64,000 nt of DNA from Pseudonocardia sp. Lineage in GTDB: Bacteria > Actinomycetota > Actinomycetes > Mycobacteriales > Pseudonocardiaceae. Under the pieces are notes generated by a model, which was not told the origin of the DNA, searched no databases, and saw only the letters and a list, made by a program, of their open reading frames with translations. A program made the translations under genes and the position numbers. Position 1 is the stretch's first letter; each line of letters starts with the position of its first letter. Where the stretch lies: NCBI RefSeq assembly GCF_025465255.1, contig NZ_JAODNI010000090.1, positions 1 through 64,000 of the forward strand, written 5' to 3'. Shown here piece by piece: positions 46,982-56,320 of this stretch.

Positions 46982-49909
46982 GTGGCCCGCCTCCGCCGGC
47001 CGACGCGCCTGCGTGCGCTCGGCCCACCCCTGCTCGCCCTCGTGCTCGTCGCGGGCTCGTTCCTCGTCGCCCCCGGGACGGCGCTGGCCGCCGACGCGGG
47101 CTCGGTGACCACGGCCGAGCAGACGATCGAGGTGCGCGGCGGCCCCGGAGTCCCGGCGCCGGTCGGCCTGGACACCACGCTCTACCTGCCCGCGACGACG
47201 CCCGCCCCGGCGGTGCTGGTCGCGCACGGGTTCGGGGGGAGCAAGGCCTCCGTCGACGCCGACGCCCGCGAGCTCGCCGGGCGCGGCTACGTCGCCCTGA
47301 CCTGGTCCGCGCGCGGGTTCGGGAAGAGCGGCGGGCAGATCGCCCTGGACTCCCCGGACTACGAGGTCGCCGACGCGCAGCAGCTCGTCGACTGGCTGGC
47401 CACACGCCCCGAGGTGCAGCAGGACGGCCCCGGTGACCCGCGGGTCGGCGTGACCGGCGCCTCCTACGGCGGCGCTCTCTCCCTGCTGCTCGCCGGCTAC
47501 GACCCGCGGGTCGACGCCCTGGCTCCCGTGATCACCTGGAACGACCTGTCCCAGGCGCTGTTCCCGGCCGCGGGCAGCGCCACCGACCAGCCCGTCGACA
47601 CCCCCGCGCGCGGCACGTTCGGCGCGGACGGGGTGTTCAAGCGGGGCTGGGCGGGCGTGTTCTTCTCCTCCGGCTCGAGTGGTGGGTCGGGCGGGGGCGG
47701 CGCGGACGGCGGGACGCCCTCCGCCGGCGCGAGTGGTTCCAGCAGCAGCACTGCGGCCGCCGTGCCGGCACGCGGGGGCGGAGCCGGCGTTCCTGCCGCC
47801 GCGGCCGCGCAGGCCGGCGCGCCGCTGAACTGCGGGAAGTTCACCGACCAGGTCTGCGCCGCCTACACCGAGGCCGCCACCACCGGCCGCCTCTCCCCCG
47901 CCACCACGGACCTGCTGCGCCGCTCGTCGCCGGTCAGCGTGACGGACCGGATCACCCAGCCCACCCTGCTCGTGCAGGGTGAGCGGGACACCCTCTTCGG
48001 CCTGGACCAGGCGGACGCCAACGCCCGGCAGATCGCCGCGGCCGGGGGCACGGTCAAGGTCAGCTGGTACTCGGGCGGCCACGACGGCGGTGCCCCGGAC
48101 CAGGCGGTCCGGGACCAGATCGGCGCGTGGTTCGACCGCTACCTGCGCGGGGACACCGACACGGTCGACGCGGACTCCCTCACCACCACGGAGACGACGT
48201 TCACCTACGACATCGAGAGCGGTGTCCGGGCCGGGCGCAACACCTCGACCGGGCGGACGGTCGTCGCGGACGCCTACCCGGGACTGCCCGGGGCCCCGGC
48301 CGTCGCCACGCAGGCGCTGCCGCTCGACGGCGGGCCCCAGGCCGTCGTGAACCCGGCCGGCGGGAACCCGTCGGCGATCACGTCGCTGCCGGGCCTGGGC
48401 GGGTCGCTCGGCAACCTCGCCGGCCAGCTGTCGTCGTTCACCTCCGACCTGCCCGGCCAGTCCGCGTCGTTCCCCGCCGCCCCGCTGGACCAGCAGGTCG
48501 TGGTGGCCGGCGCCCCGCGCGTCGGCCTCACGGTCTCCCGGGTGCCCGGTCAGCCCGCGGGCGACGAGGCGGTCCTCTTCGCGCGGACCTACGAGGTCAG
48601 CCCGGACGGGCTGCGCCAGCTGCTGGGCAGCGCCGTCGCGCCGATCCGGGTGCCGGTCCCGGGCGACGGCTCGGCCGCGCGGGTCTCGGTGACCCTGCCC
48701 GGCGTCGTCGCGCCGATCGAGGCGGGCAACCGGCTCGTCGTGTCCGTCGCGACCACGGACCAGGGCTTCGCCTCGCCGCCCGAGCCCGCGGTGTGGCAGG
48801 TCGGCCTGGCCGATGGCGCCCGGCTCGACATCCCGGTCGTGCCGGGCCGTTCGGTGACCGCGAACACGGTGCCGCTCGCGCCCTTGATCGGGATCGGTGT
48901 GGTGCTGCTGCTGGGGCTGCTCGCGTGGATCGTCGCGCGGATCCGGCGGCGCCGGGCGGACGTCCCGAGCGCCGGCGCCGGGAACGCCCCGCCGCTGGAG
49001 ATCACCGGCCTCGCGAAGACGTACAAGGGCGGGTTCAGCGCGGTCAAGGACGTGTCGTTCACCGTGCGGCCCGGCCAGGTGCTCGGGCTGCTCGGCCCGA
49101 ACGGCGCCGGCAAGACGACGGTGCTGCGCATGCTCATGGGCCTCATCCGCCCGACCGCGGGCACCATCCGCGCGTTCGGCGAGCCCGTCGGGCCCGGTGC
49201 CCCGGTGCTGGCCCGGATCGGCGCGTTCGTCGAGGGGCCCGGTTTCCTGCCGCACCTCTCCGGCGCGGACAACCTGCGGCTCTACTGGGCGGCCACCGGT
49301 CGTCCGGTGGCGGAGGCGCACCTCGACGACGCGCTGGAGATCGCCGGGCTCGGCGCATCCGTCGAGCGGCGGGTCGGCACGTACTCCCAGGGCATGCGGC
49401 AGCGGCTCGCGATCGCCCAGGCGATGCTCGGCCTGCCGGAGCTGATGGTGCTCGACGAACCCACGAACGGGCTCGACCCGCCCCAGATCCACGCGATGCG
49501 CGAGGTCCTGCGCCGCTACGCCGCCGGCGGCCGGACCGTGCTGGTCTCCAGCCACCTGCTCGCCGAGGTCGAGCAGACGTGCGACCACGTCGTCGTCATG
49601 CACCAGGGCAGGGTCGTGGCCGACGGGACGGTCGAGGAGATCATCGCCGGGGGCGGGGCCGCGACGTTCGGGGTCGACGAGCCGGACCGGGCCGCCGAGG
49701 TGCTCGGCGCGCTCGCCGGGGTGCGCGACGTCGCCGTCGAGGGCCGGTCGGTGCACGCGGAGCTCAACGGAACCCCGCGGGCGTCGGCGGTGCAGGCGCT
49801 GGTCAGCGCGGGGGTCTCGGTGGAGTCCGCCGGGCCCCGGCGCCGGCTCGAGGACGCCTTCCTGCAGCTCGTCGGAGAGACCGTCGACACGAAAGGCGGA
49901 ACACCATGA
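46982..49909 (+). CDS. Secreted CocE/S15-type hydrolase fused through a membrane helix to an ABC ATPase
   Basis: The 975-residue product has a signal sequence or anchor (residues 1-36, ending ALAADAG) and an outside alpha/beta hydrolase of the X-prolyl dipeptidyl-peptidase/CocE type: GASYGG with Ser161, Asp336 in GERDTLFG and His367 in SGGHDGG. A Gly/Ser/Ala-rich insert (residues 228-280) and a beta-sandwich (about 505-620) follow. One membrane helix (633-653) and an Arg stop-transfer signal lead to a cytoplasmic ABC ATPase: Walker A GPNGAGKT (705-712), signature YSQGM (802-806), Walker B LMVLDEP (822-828). The permease gene overlaps the stop (ATGA). The ATPase likely powers export or import linked to the hydrolase; the substrate is unknown. 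Confidence 0.9.
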   Translation: MARLRRPTRLRALGPPLLALVLVAGSFLVAPGTALAADAGSVTTAEQTIEVRGGPGVPAPVGLDTTLYLPATTPAPAVLVAHGFGGSKASVDADARELAGRGYVALTWSARGFGKSGGQIALDSPDYEVADAQQLVDWLATRPEVQQDGPGDPRVGVTGASYGGALSLLLAGYDPRVDALAPVITWNDLSQALFPAAGSATDQPVDTPARGTFGADGVFKRGWAGVFFSSGSSGGSGGGGADGGTPSAGASGSSSSTAAAVPARGGGAGVPAAAAAQAGAPLNCGKFTDQVCAAYTEAATTGRLSPATTDLLRRSSPVSVTDRITQPTLLVQGERDTLFGLDQADANARQIAAAGGTVKVSWYSGGHDGGAPDQAVRDQIGAWFDRYLRGDTDTVDADSLTTTETTFTYDIESGVRAGRNTSTGRTVVADAYPGLPGAPAVATQALPLDGGPQAVVNPAGGNPSAITSLPGLGGSLGNLAGQLSSFTSDLPGQSASFPAAPLDQQVVVAGAPRVGLTVSRVPGQPAGDEAVLFARTYEVSPDGLRQLLGSAVAPIRVPVPGDGSAARVSVTLPGVVAPIEAGNRLVVSVATTDQGFASPPEPAVWQVGLADGARLDIPVVPGRSVTANTVPLAPLIGIGVVLLLGLLAWIVARIRRRRADVPSAGAGNAPPLEITGLAKTYKGGFSAVKDVSFTVRPGQVLGLLGPNGAGKTTVLRMLMGLIRPTAGTIRAFGEPVGPGAPVLARIGAFVEGPGFLPHLSGADNLRLYWAATGRPVAEAHLDDALEIAGLGASVERRVGTYSQGMRQRLAIAQAMLGLPELMVLDEPTNGLDPPQIHAMREVLRRYAAGGRTVLVSSHLLAEVEQTCDHVVVMHQGRVVADGTVEEIIAGGGAATFGVDEPDRAAEVLGALAGVRDVAVEGRSVHAELNGTPRASAVQALVSAGVSVESAGPRRRLEDAFLQLVGETVDTKGGTP

Positions 49910-50799
49910 CCGAGGCACCTTCCACCCGGAAGGGACACGTCGGGTCGCTGGCGGCCGACGGGTCCGTCCCGACGCCGTACCGCCCCGGCCACACCCTGCC
50001 GCTGCGCGTCGAGCTGGTCCGCCAGCTCAAGCGCCGCCGCACCCAGGTGGCGTTCGGGCTGGTCGCGCTGCTGCCGATCATCCTGTGGATCGCGTTCCAG
50101 CTCAGCAGCGACGACTCCCCCGGGACCTCGCTGAACCTCGTCGACCTGGCGAAGGGCAGCGGCACGAACTTCGCCGTCTTCGCGCTCTTCGCCTCCGCGG
50201 GGTTCCTGCTGGTGGTGGTCGTGGCCCTGTTCTTCGGGGACACGGTGGCGTCCGAGGCGTCCTGGTCGTCGCTGCGGTACCTGCTCGCGGCGCCCGTGCC
50301 GCGGGCCCGGTTGCTGCGGCAGAAGGCGATCGTCGCGGGTTTCCTGTCGCTCGCGGCGCTGCTCCTGCTGCCGATCGTGGCACTGATCGTCGGGACGCTC
50401 GCCTACGGCACGGGAGACCTGGTCAGCCCGACCGGCGAGTCCCTGACGTACGGGGCCGCCGCCGGCCGGGTGCTGCTGGCGGGGATCTACGTGGCGCTGA
50501 GCCTGCTGTGGGTGGCGGCGCTGGGCCTGCTGCTCTCGGTGGTCACGGACGCGCCGCTGGGCGCGGTCGGCGGCGCGGTGATGGCGTCGATCGTCTCGCA
50601 GATCCTGGACCAGATCACGGCCCTGGAGGACCTGCGGAACTACCTCCCGACGCACTACGCCACGGCGTGGTCGAACCTCCTCGCCACCCAGGTCGACTGG
50701 GGCGACATGATCCGCGGCGTCTTCTCCTCCGTGGCGTTCGCCGCGATCTTCTTCGCGGCGGCCGCCTTCCGCTTCCAGCGCAAGGACGTCACCAGCTGA
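49906..50799 (+). CDS. ABC transporter permease, ABC-2 type
   Basis: The 297-residue product has about six membrane helices: a cytoplasmic N-terminus of about 40 residues, LVALLPIILWIAFQL, FLLVVVVALFFGDTVASEASWSSLRYLLAAPVPRARLLRQK (the coupling-helix region of ABC-2 permeases), FLSLAALLLLPIVALIVG, and C-terminal helices ending in a basic tail. ATG at 49906 overlaps the upstream stop, so it pairs with the fused ATPase. Confidence 0.9.
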   Translation: MTEAPSTRKGHVGSLAADGSVPTPYRPGHTLPLRVELVRQLKRRRTQVAFGLVALLPIILWIAFQLSSDDSPGTSLNLVDLAKGSGTNFAVFALFASAGFLLVVVVALFFGDTVASEASWSSLRYLLAAPVPRARLLRQKAIVAGFLSLAALLLLPIVALIVGTLAYGTGDLVSPTGESLTYGAAAGRVLLAGIYVALSLLWVAALGLLLSVVTDAPLGAVGGAVMASIVSQILDQITALEDLRNYLPTHYATAWSNLLATQVDWGDMIRGVFSSVAFAAIFFAAAAFRFQRKDVTS

Positions 50800-50812
50800 C
50801 CCGCGCCCCCGG

Positions 50813-51580
50813 TTACACCATCACGATGCCCCCGTCGATCATCACCGCCTGGCCCGTCATGTAGTCCGCGTCGCGGCCGGCCAGGTAGCTGACGAAGCCG
50901 GCCACGTCCTCCGGGGTCTGGACCCGCCCCAGCGCGATCAGCTGGGAGTACTGCTCCAGGGTCTCGCCCTTGGCGTTGCCGTTGTAGGCGGACATCCGCT
51001 CGTCGATCAGGTCCCACATGTCGGTGCCGACGATGCCGGGGCAGTACGCGTTGACCGTGATCCGGTGCTTCGCGAGCTCCTTCGCCGCCGCCTGGGTGAG
51101 GGCGCGAACCGCGAACTTCGTCGCCGAGTAGTGGCCGAGGAAATCGAAGCCCGAGTGCCCCGCGATCGACGACGCGTTGATGATCTTGCCACCCGTGTCC
51201 TGCTCGATCATGCGCTCCGCGGCGGCCTGCAGCCCGTAGAGGACGCCGTACACGTTGACGGCGAAGATCGCCTCGAGGTCCTCGGGTGTCACCTCGAGCA
51301 GCGTCTTGACCTGCGCGATCCCGGCGTTGTTGACCATGACGTCCACGCTGCCGAGCTCGCCCGCCACCTGGTCGACCATGGTGAACACCGCGGCGCGGTC
51401 CGTGACGTCGCACGCCACGGCCGTGCTCCTCCCTCCGGCCCCGGCGATCTCCGCGGCGACCGCCTCCGCTCCCGCCTTGTTCACGTCGACGACCGCGACG
51501 GCGTGCCCGTCCTTCGCCAGCCGGAGCGCGATGCCCCGGCCGATCCCGCGGCCGCCGCCCGTCACGATCGCGGTGCTCAT
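50813..51580 (-). CDS. SDR oxidoreductase, acetoin/diacetyl reductase (meso-2,3-butanediol dehydrogenase) type
   Basis: NAD-dependent enzyme interconverting diacetyl, acetoin and 2,3-butanediol. The 255-residue product has TGGGRGIGRGIA, NNAGI, the catalytic Ser (NASSIAGHSG) and YSATKFA (Tyr-x-x-x-Lys), and CPGIVGTDMWDLID, which resembles acetoin reductases. ATG at 51580 has a very strong SD (AAGGAGGT) and overlaps the upstream dehydrogenase stop as ATGA. Confidence 0.85.
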   Translation of the reverse strand: MSTAIVTGGGRGIGRGIALRLAKDGHAVAVVDVNKAGAEAVAAEIAGAGGRSTAVACDVTDRAAVFTMVDQVAGELGSVDVMVNNAGIAQVKTLLEVTPEDLEAIFAVNVYGVLYGLQAAAERMIEQDTGGKIINASSIAGHSGFDFLGHYSATKFAVRALTQAAAKELAKHRITVNAYCPGIVGTDMWDLIDERMSAYNGNAKGETLEQYSQLIALGRVQTPEDVAGFVSYLAGRDADYMTGQAVMIDGGIVMV

Positions 51581-52647
51581 CCCAGGACCTCCTTCGGGGA
51601 GACGAGGATCTTCACGTTCTCCTCCTTGTTGTCGATCAGCTCGCGGAACCCGCCGGACACCAGGTCGTCGAGCCCGATCCGGCCGGTGATGAACTGCTCG
51701 GCGTCGACCTTCCCGTCCTGCAGCAGCGCGACGACGTCCGGGTGGTCGCCGCAGTAGGCGAGCGACCCGATCAGGTTGATCTCGCTCATCACCAGGTCGT
51801 TCACGGCGACGGACGGCACGTGGCCCCAGATCGCGACGTTGCAGACGGTGCCCCCGGGGCGCACGGACCCGATCGCGGAGGCCAGCACGGCGTCGATCCC
51901 GGCACACTCGAACGCGACGTCCGCGCCCACGCCGTTCGTCAGGTCGCGGATCGCGTCCGGGGCGTCGTCGACGGTCGGGTCGATGACGGCGTCCGCGCCC
52001 GCGCCCGCCGCCTTCGTCTTCCGTGCGGCCGCAGGCTCGACGACGATCACCTTCCCTGCCCCCGCGGCCCGCAACGCCGCGGCCGTCACCAGCCCGATGG
52101 GGCCGGCGCCGAACACCGCCGCGGTGCCGCCCTCGCGGATCCCGGACAGCCGGACCGCGTGGTACCCGACGGCCAGCGGCTCGACGAGCGCGCCGAGGTC
52201 CGTCGGCAGGTCGCCGAGCGGGTGGATCCAGCGCTGGTCGACGACACAGCGCTCCGCGAACCCGCCCTGGTCCCCGGACAGCCCGACGAAGCCGAGGCTG
52301 CGGCAGATGTTGTAGCGGCCGGCCTCGCAGGCGGGGCACTTGCCGCACACCCAGTAGGGCTCGACGGCCACCCGGTCGCCCTCGGAGATCCCGGTGACGC
52401 CCGGACCCACCGCCGAGACCACCCCGGCGAACTCGTGACCGAGCACGACAGGCATCTCGACGCCGGTGAGCGGGTGCGGCGCACCCTTCGGCGGGATGAA
52501 GATCGGGCCTTCGAGGAACTCGTGCAGGTCGGTGCCGCAGATGCCGCACCAGTCGACCGAGACCTCGACCTGGCCGGGCTGGACCTGGGGGTCCGGTACG
52601 TCGTCGATGCGGATGTCGCCGGGACCGTGGAACCGCGCTGCTCTCAT
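51577..52647 (-). CDS. Zinc-dependent 2,3-butanediol dehydrogenase
   Basis: Medium-chain dehydrogenase oxidising 2,3-butanediol to acetoin. The 356-residue product has catalytic zinc ligands in DWCGICGTDLHEF and GHEFAGVVSAVGPGV, the structural zinc cysteines CGKCPACEAGRYNIC, and the NAD site VFGAGPIGLVTAAAL. ATG at 52647 has an AGGAGG SD. It is coupled to the acetoin reductase gene and follows an AcoR-like regulator gene. Confidence 0.88.
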   Translation of the reverse strand: MRAARFHGPGDIRIDDVPDPQVQPGQVEVSVDWCGICGTDLHEFLEGPIFIPPKGAPHPLTGVEMPVVLGHEFAGVVSAVGPGVTGISEGDRVAVEPYWVCGKCPACEAGRYNICRSLGFVGLSGDQGGFAERCVVDQRWIHPLGDLPTDLGALVEPLAVGYHAVRLSGIREGGTAAVFGAGPIGLVTAAALRAAGAGKVIVVEPAAARKTKAAGAGADAVIDPTVDDAPDAIRDLTNGVGADVAFECAGIDAVLASAIGSVRPGGTVCNVAIWGHVPSVAVNDLVMSEINLIGSLAYCGDHPDVVALLQDGKVDAEQFITGRIGLDDLVSGGFRELIDNKEENVKILVSPKEVLG

Positions 52648-52742
52648 CAGACCTCCTGGGACGGCGCGACTGCGGCGTCACGCGATCCTCAGTCCAACCT
52701 CCGGAGCGCGGCGGCGCCAGGGTTGCAGCGGGGTTGCACGCG

Positions 52743-54050
52743 CTACCGGCGCAGGGTCGCGAGCCCGCGGATCCCCGGCGCGCTCGACTCCCGCAGCAGC
52801 GCGACCTCCCCGGGGTCCGGCATCTCGACCTCGACCTCCGGCGCGATCCGGTACGGCCGCGCCAGCAGCAGCCCGCCCAGCGAGCGGCGCAGCCGGGACA
52901 TCTCGGCCCGGACGGTCACCAGGTGCTCGCGGTCCCCGTAGAGCGCGACGGACAGGGCGGCCGCGTCCAGCCCGGTCGCACCGGCGTGCGCCAGCAGGAC
53001 CAGCAGCTCGGCGTGCCGCGTCGACAGCGGGTGCACCCAGCGCGTCGAGCCGCCGACGATCGCGCGCGGCGGCCGGGCGGCGAGGTCCAGGCCGAGCGAC
53101 AACGTCCGGGTGTCCGCGAGCCGGAGCAGCCAGCCCCCGGGCACGGGCTCGGGCACGCAGACGCCCACGCCGTGCACCGCCAGCGGCAGGTCCGCCCGCG
53201 GTACCGCGACCCGCTCGATGCTCGGCATGCCGGTGACGGCGGCGACCCAGCCGTGGTCGTCGACGACGAGCCCGGCGCCCCCACGCAGGCCGGAGAGCAG
53301 CGGTGCGGCGACCCCGCGGAGGGTCTCGAGCCTGCTCTCGTGCTGGCGCCAGAGGCTCGCCTCGGCGAGCTTCACCGCGGTCCCGACGAGGGCGACGGTC
53401 GTCGGGTGGATGGTCTCGGCCGGCCCGCTGACGTCGACGACGCCGAGCAGCTCGCCGGTCCGCGGATCGTGCACGGGGCACGCCGTGCAGGTCCAGACGT
53501 GGTGGCTGCGCACGAAGTGCTCGGCCGCGAAGACCTGCACCGGGGCGTCCTCGGCCAGGGCGATGCCGATCGCGTTGGTGCCGACGGAGGCCTCGGACCA
53601 GTCGACGCCCTCGGTGAAGCCCAGCGCGTCCGCACGGTGCCGGACGCGGTTGGAGCCCTCGCGCCACAGCAGCACGCCGTCCGCGTCGGTGACGACCATG
53701 ACGTGCCGGGCGTCCTCGGCGACCGACGTCAGCGACGACCGGAGCTCGGGCAGCACGCGCTGCAGCGGGGACCCGACGCGGCGCCGCTCGATCTCGTCCG
53801 GCCCGAGCGGGCCGGCCGGTTCCCCGTGTTCGGGGTCGACTCCCTGCGCCCGGGCCCGGGTCCAGGAGCGCGCGACGAGCCGGCGGAGGTGCGCGGGTGG
53901 CGTGTCCCCGGAGAGCACCGCGTCATGCACCTGGGCCAGCATGCGGGCGTGCCGGCCGACGTCGGTCCCGGGCCGGACCGCGCAGACGCCTTCCTCCACC
54001 AGATCCTCCCGACCGTCCCGGCACGACGGCGACGCCGGGACGTGAGCCAC
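52743..54050 (-). CDS. GAF-domain transcriptional regulator, AcoR-like, lacking the AAA+ domain
   Basis: The 435-residue product resembles the N-terminal sensory part of AcoR: RLVARSWTRARAQGVDPEH, VTDADGVLLWREGSNRVR, WSEASVGTNAIG, EHFVRSHHVWTCTACPVHDPRTGELLGVVDVSG, then a C-terminal region with RHAELLVLLAHAG that probably binds DNA. There is no sigma-54-interacting GAFTGA domain, as in other actinobacterial versions. It lies 95 nt upstream of the butanediol/acetoin genes on the same strand and likely regulates them. Confidence 0.8.
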   Translation of the reverse strand: MAHVPASPSCRDGREDLVEEGVCAVRPGTDVGRHARMLAQVHDAVLSGDTPPAHLRRLVARSWTRARAQGVDPEHGEPAGPLGPDEIERRRVGSPLQRVLPELRSSLTSVAEDARHVMVVTDADGVLLWREGSNRVRHRADALGFTEGVDWSEASVGTNAIGIALAEDAPVQVFAAEHFVRSHHVWTCTACPVHDPRTGELLGVVDVSGPAETIHPTTVALVGTAVKLAEASLWRQHESRLETLRGVAAPLLSGLRGGAGLVVDDHGWVAAVTGMPSIERVAVPRADLPLAVHGVGVCVPEPVPGGWLLRLADTRTLSLGLDLAARPPRAIVGGSTRWVHPLSTRHAELLVLLAHAGATGLDAAALSVALYGDREHLVTVRAEMSRLRRSLGGLLLARPYRIAPEVEVEMPDPGEVALLRESSAPGIRGLATLRR

Positions 54051-54087
54051 ACCATAGTCGCCGGGACGGCGTTCGGCCCTCCGCCGG

Positions 54088-55011
54088 TCAGGCCGCGGCC
54101 GCGGGCGCCTCCTCCTCGGTCCCCACGACCTCGTCCGGGGTGGCCCTGGCGGGCCGCGGCGTCCCGAACATGACCCCGCCGACGATCACCACCGCCGCCA
54201 CGAGCTCGACGACACTCGGCCGCTCCCCCAGCACGATCGCGGCCAGCGCGATCCCGACCACCGGCACCAACAGCGAGTACGGCGCGACGACGCCGGCCGG
54301 GTACCGCTGCAGCAGCCACGTCCAGATGCCCGAGCCGACGACCGTCGCGAACACCGACAGGTAGACGACGGCGCCCAGCCCGGGCAGCCCGTCGAGGGCG
54401 AAGGAGGCCCACAGCGAGTCCAGCCCCGCGGTCGGGCCCTCGGTGAGCGCGGACATCGCGAACAGCGGGACCGGCGGGACGACGCACATCCAGAGCGTCA
54501 GGTGCAGGGGCTTCAGCGGGGCCGCGAGACGGCTGCAGAGGTTGCCGAAGGCCCAGCCCAGCGCCCCGCAGAGGGTCAGGAGCACCGGCAGCACCGCGGC
54601 GCTCTGGGCCCGCGCGACGGCGATCACCGCGAGGCCCAGGACGGCCAGCCCGATCCCGGCCGCCTGCCGCGCCGACATCCGCTCCCGCAGCAGGACGGCC
54701 CCGAGCAGCACGGTGAACGGCGCGGAGGCCTGCAGCACCAGCGAGGCGAGACCGGTCGGCATCCCGACGTCCATCGCGACGAACAGGAAGACGAACTGGA
54801 CCGTCCCGAAGCCGAGGCCGTAGCCGAGCAGCCAGCGGACGGGCACCTGCGGCCGCGGCACGAACAGCAGCGCCGGGACCGCGATGACGAGCATCCGCAG
54901 CCCTGCGAGGAACAGCGGCGGGAAGTGCTCGAGGCCGACGTGGATGGCGAGGAAGTTGCCGCCCCAGAGGGCGGCCACGAGGACGGCGAGCAGGCGGTCG
55001 CGGGTGGTCAC
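54088..55011 (-). CDS. EamA/DMT-superfamily transporter
   Basis: The 307-residue product has about ten membrane helices in two EamA repeats: LLAVLVAALWGGNFLAIHVGLEHFPP, the FLFVAMDVGMPTGLASLVLQASAPFTVLLGAVLLRERMS block, and LQRYPAGVVAPYSLLVPVVGIALAAIVLGERPS. Such carriers export amino acids or metabolites. GTG at 55011 has a GGTGGAG SD. It is divergent from a LysR gene, which is its likely regulator. Confidence 0.88.
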   Translation of the reverse strand: MTTRDRLLAVLVAALWGGNFLAIHVGLEHFPPLFLAGLRMLVIAVPALLFVPRPQVPVRWLLGYGLGFGTVQFVFLFVAMDVGMPTGLASLVLQASAPFTVLLGAVLLRERMSARQAAGIGLAVLGLAVIAVARAQSAAVLPVLLTLCGALGWAFGNLCSRLAAPLKPLHLTLWMCVVPPVPLFAMSALTEGPTAGLDSLWASFALDGLPGLGAVVYLSVFATVVGSGIWTWLLQRYPAGVVAPYSLLVPVVGIALAAIVLGERPSVVELVAAVVIVGGVMFGTPRPARATPDEVVGTEEEAPAAAA

Positions 55012-55070
55012 CGCTCCACCGTCCGTCCTCCCGTCCTGAAAGACCAGCGATAGGAAATGAAGGGACTGTT

Positions 55071-55076
55071 TAGAGT
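55071..55076 (+). promoter_or_regulatory. -10 element TAGAGT for a leaderless LysR mRNA
   Basis: TAGAGT ends 6 nt before the ATG at 55083. The 71-bp divergent gap (55012-55082) also contains an AT-rich patch at 55050-55072, a possible LysR target. Confidence 0.4.
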
Positions 55077-55082
55077 GGCTTC

Positions 55083-56030
55083 ATGGACGTCCAGCGCCTG
55101 CGGGTGCTCTGTGAGCTGGCCGACAGGGGCTCCGTGACGGCGGTCGCCGCGGCCCTCTCGTTCACCCCGTCCGCGATCTCGCAGCAGCTCAAGGCCCTGG
55201 CGGACGAGGTCGGCCTGCCACTGACCGAGCCGGCGGGCCGGGGGCTGCGGCTCACCGCCGCCGGGCAGGCCCTCGTCGGGGAGGCGGAGCACGTGCTGGC
55301 GGCGCTGGCCCGCGCCGAGGCCGCGGTCGGCCGGCTCCGGACGACACCCCAGGGCATCGTCCGGATGGCGCTGTTCCCGTCCGGCGCGCGGCTGCTGCTG
55401 GCGGGGCTGCTGCAGCGGGTCAGCGCGATCGACGGGGTGGAGCTCCAGGTCAAGGACGTGGACATGCCGCCGTCGGCCGTGCCCACGCTGGCCGCGGACT
55501 ACGACGTCGTGCTCACCCACCGGGACGAGCACAGGGAGCCGCAGCGCAGCGCGCGGCACCGGATCGTGCCGTTGGTCCGCGAACCGCTCGACGTCGCCCT
55601 CCCGCCGCGGCACCCGCTCGCCCGGCACCGCAGGCTGCGGCTCGAGCAGCTGGCCGACGAGCCGTGGATCAGCGTCGAGGTCGGCTGGCCCATCGACGAC
55701 GTGCTGCGCTCGCTGACCACGCTCACCGGCACCCGGCCGCGGATCGTCCAGCGGATCAACGACTTCTCGGTGACCGAGGAACTGGTGGCCGCGGGCGTCG
55801 GCGTCGCCCTGCTCCCCCGGTGGTCGACGGACGACCGGGGCGGCCGGCGGCTGCTCATGCGCGAGCTGGCCGGGGTGCGGGCGGCGCGCGTGGTGGAGGT
55901 GGTGATGCGGGAGAGCGTGGCGGAACGGCCCGCGGTGCGGGCCGTCGTCGAGGCGCTGCAGGACACCGTGCGGGCGGTCACTCAGCCCGGGCGCCTGGCC
56001 TTGGGCAGCCGCGACACCACCGCGTCGTAG
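55083..56030 (+). CDS. LysR-family transcriptional regulator
   Basis: The 315-residue product has the LysR helix-turn-helix at residues 1-60 (VLCELADRGSVTAVAAALSFTPSAISQQLKAL) and a type 2 periplasmic-binding-like effector domain. It is divergent from the EamA transporter gene, suggesting control of that exporter. Its 3' end overlaps the convergent MmcQ/YjbR gene by 49 nt. Confidence 0.88.
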   Translation: MDVQRLRVLCELADRGSVTAVAAALSFTPSAISQQLKALADEVGLPLTEPAGRGLRLTAAGQALVGEAEHVLAALARAEAAVGRLRTTPQGIVRMALFPSGARLLLAGLLQRVSAIDGVELQVKDVDMPPSAVPTLAADYDVVLTHRDEHREPQRSARHRIVPLVREPLDVALPPRHPLARHRRLRLEQLADEPWISVEVGWPIDDVLRSLTTLTGTRPRIVQRINDFSVTEELVAAGVGVALLPRWSTDDRGGRRLLMRELAGVRAARVVEVVMRESVAERPAVRAVVEALQDTVRAVTQPGRLALGSRDTTAS

Positions 56031-56320
56031 GACTCGTCGACCAGCTCGAGCAGCTCGTCGTCCGGCACGGTGCCGTCGAGGCTGACCACGTTCCAGCCGT
56101 AGCGCCCGATGTACGGGGAGACCGTGACGGCGCCGGGGAACCGCTCCCGCAGCTCCGCGGCCTCGTCGGATGTCCGCCCGCACTTCACGCCGATCCCCTC
56201 GCCGCCTAGGAAAACGAAGATCTTGTCCCCGACCTTGGCGACGAGATCCCCCTCCCAGGGCCGGTCCTCGACCGCACCGGGCTTGGCGAGGGCGTAGGCG
56301 GTGATCTCCTCCGGCGTCAT
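55982..56320 (-). CDS. MmcQ/YjbR-family protein
   Basis: The 112-residue product has the family core: ALAKPGAVEDRPWEGDLVAKVGDKIFVFLG, KCGRTSDEAAELRERFPGAV, and YIGRYGWNVVSLDGTVPDDELLELVDESYDAVV, a double-wing fold sometimes called DNA-binding (CyaY-like). Its molecular role is unknown. ATG at 56320 overlaps the mannosyltransferase stop as ATGA. Confidence 0.85.
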   Translation of the reverse strand: MTPEEITAYALAKPGAVEDRPWEGDLVAKVGDKIFVFLGGEGIGVKCGRTSDEAAELRERFPGAVTVSPYIGRYGWNVVSLDGTVPDDELLELVDESYDAVVSRLPKARRPG

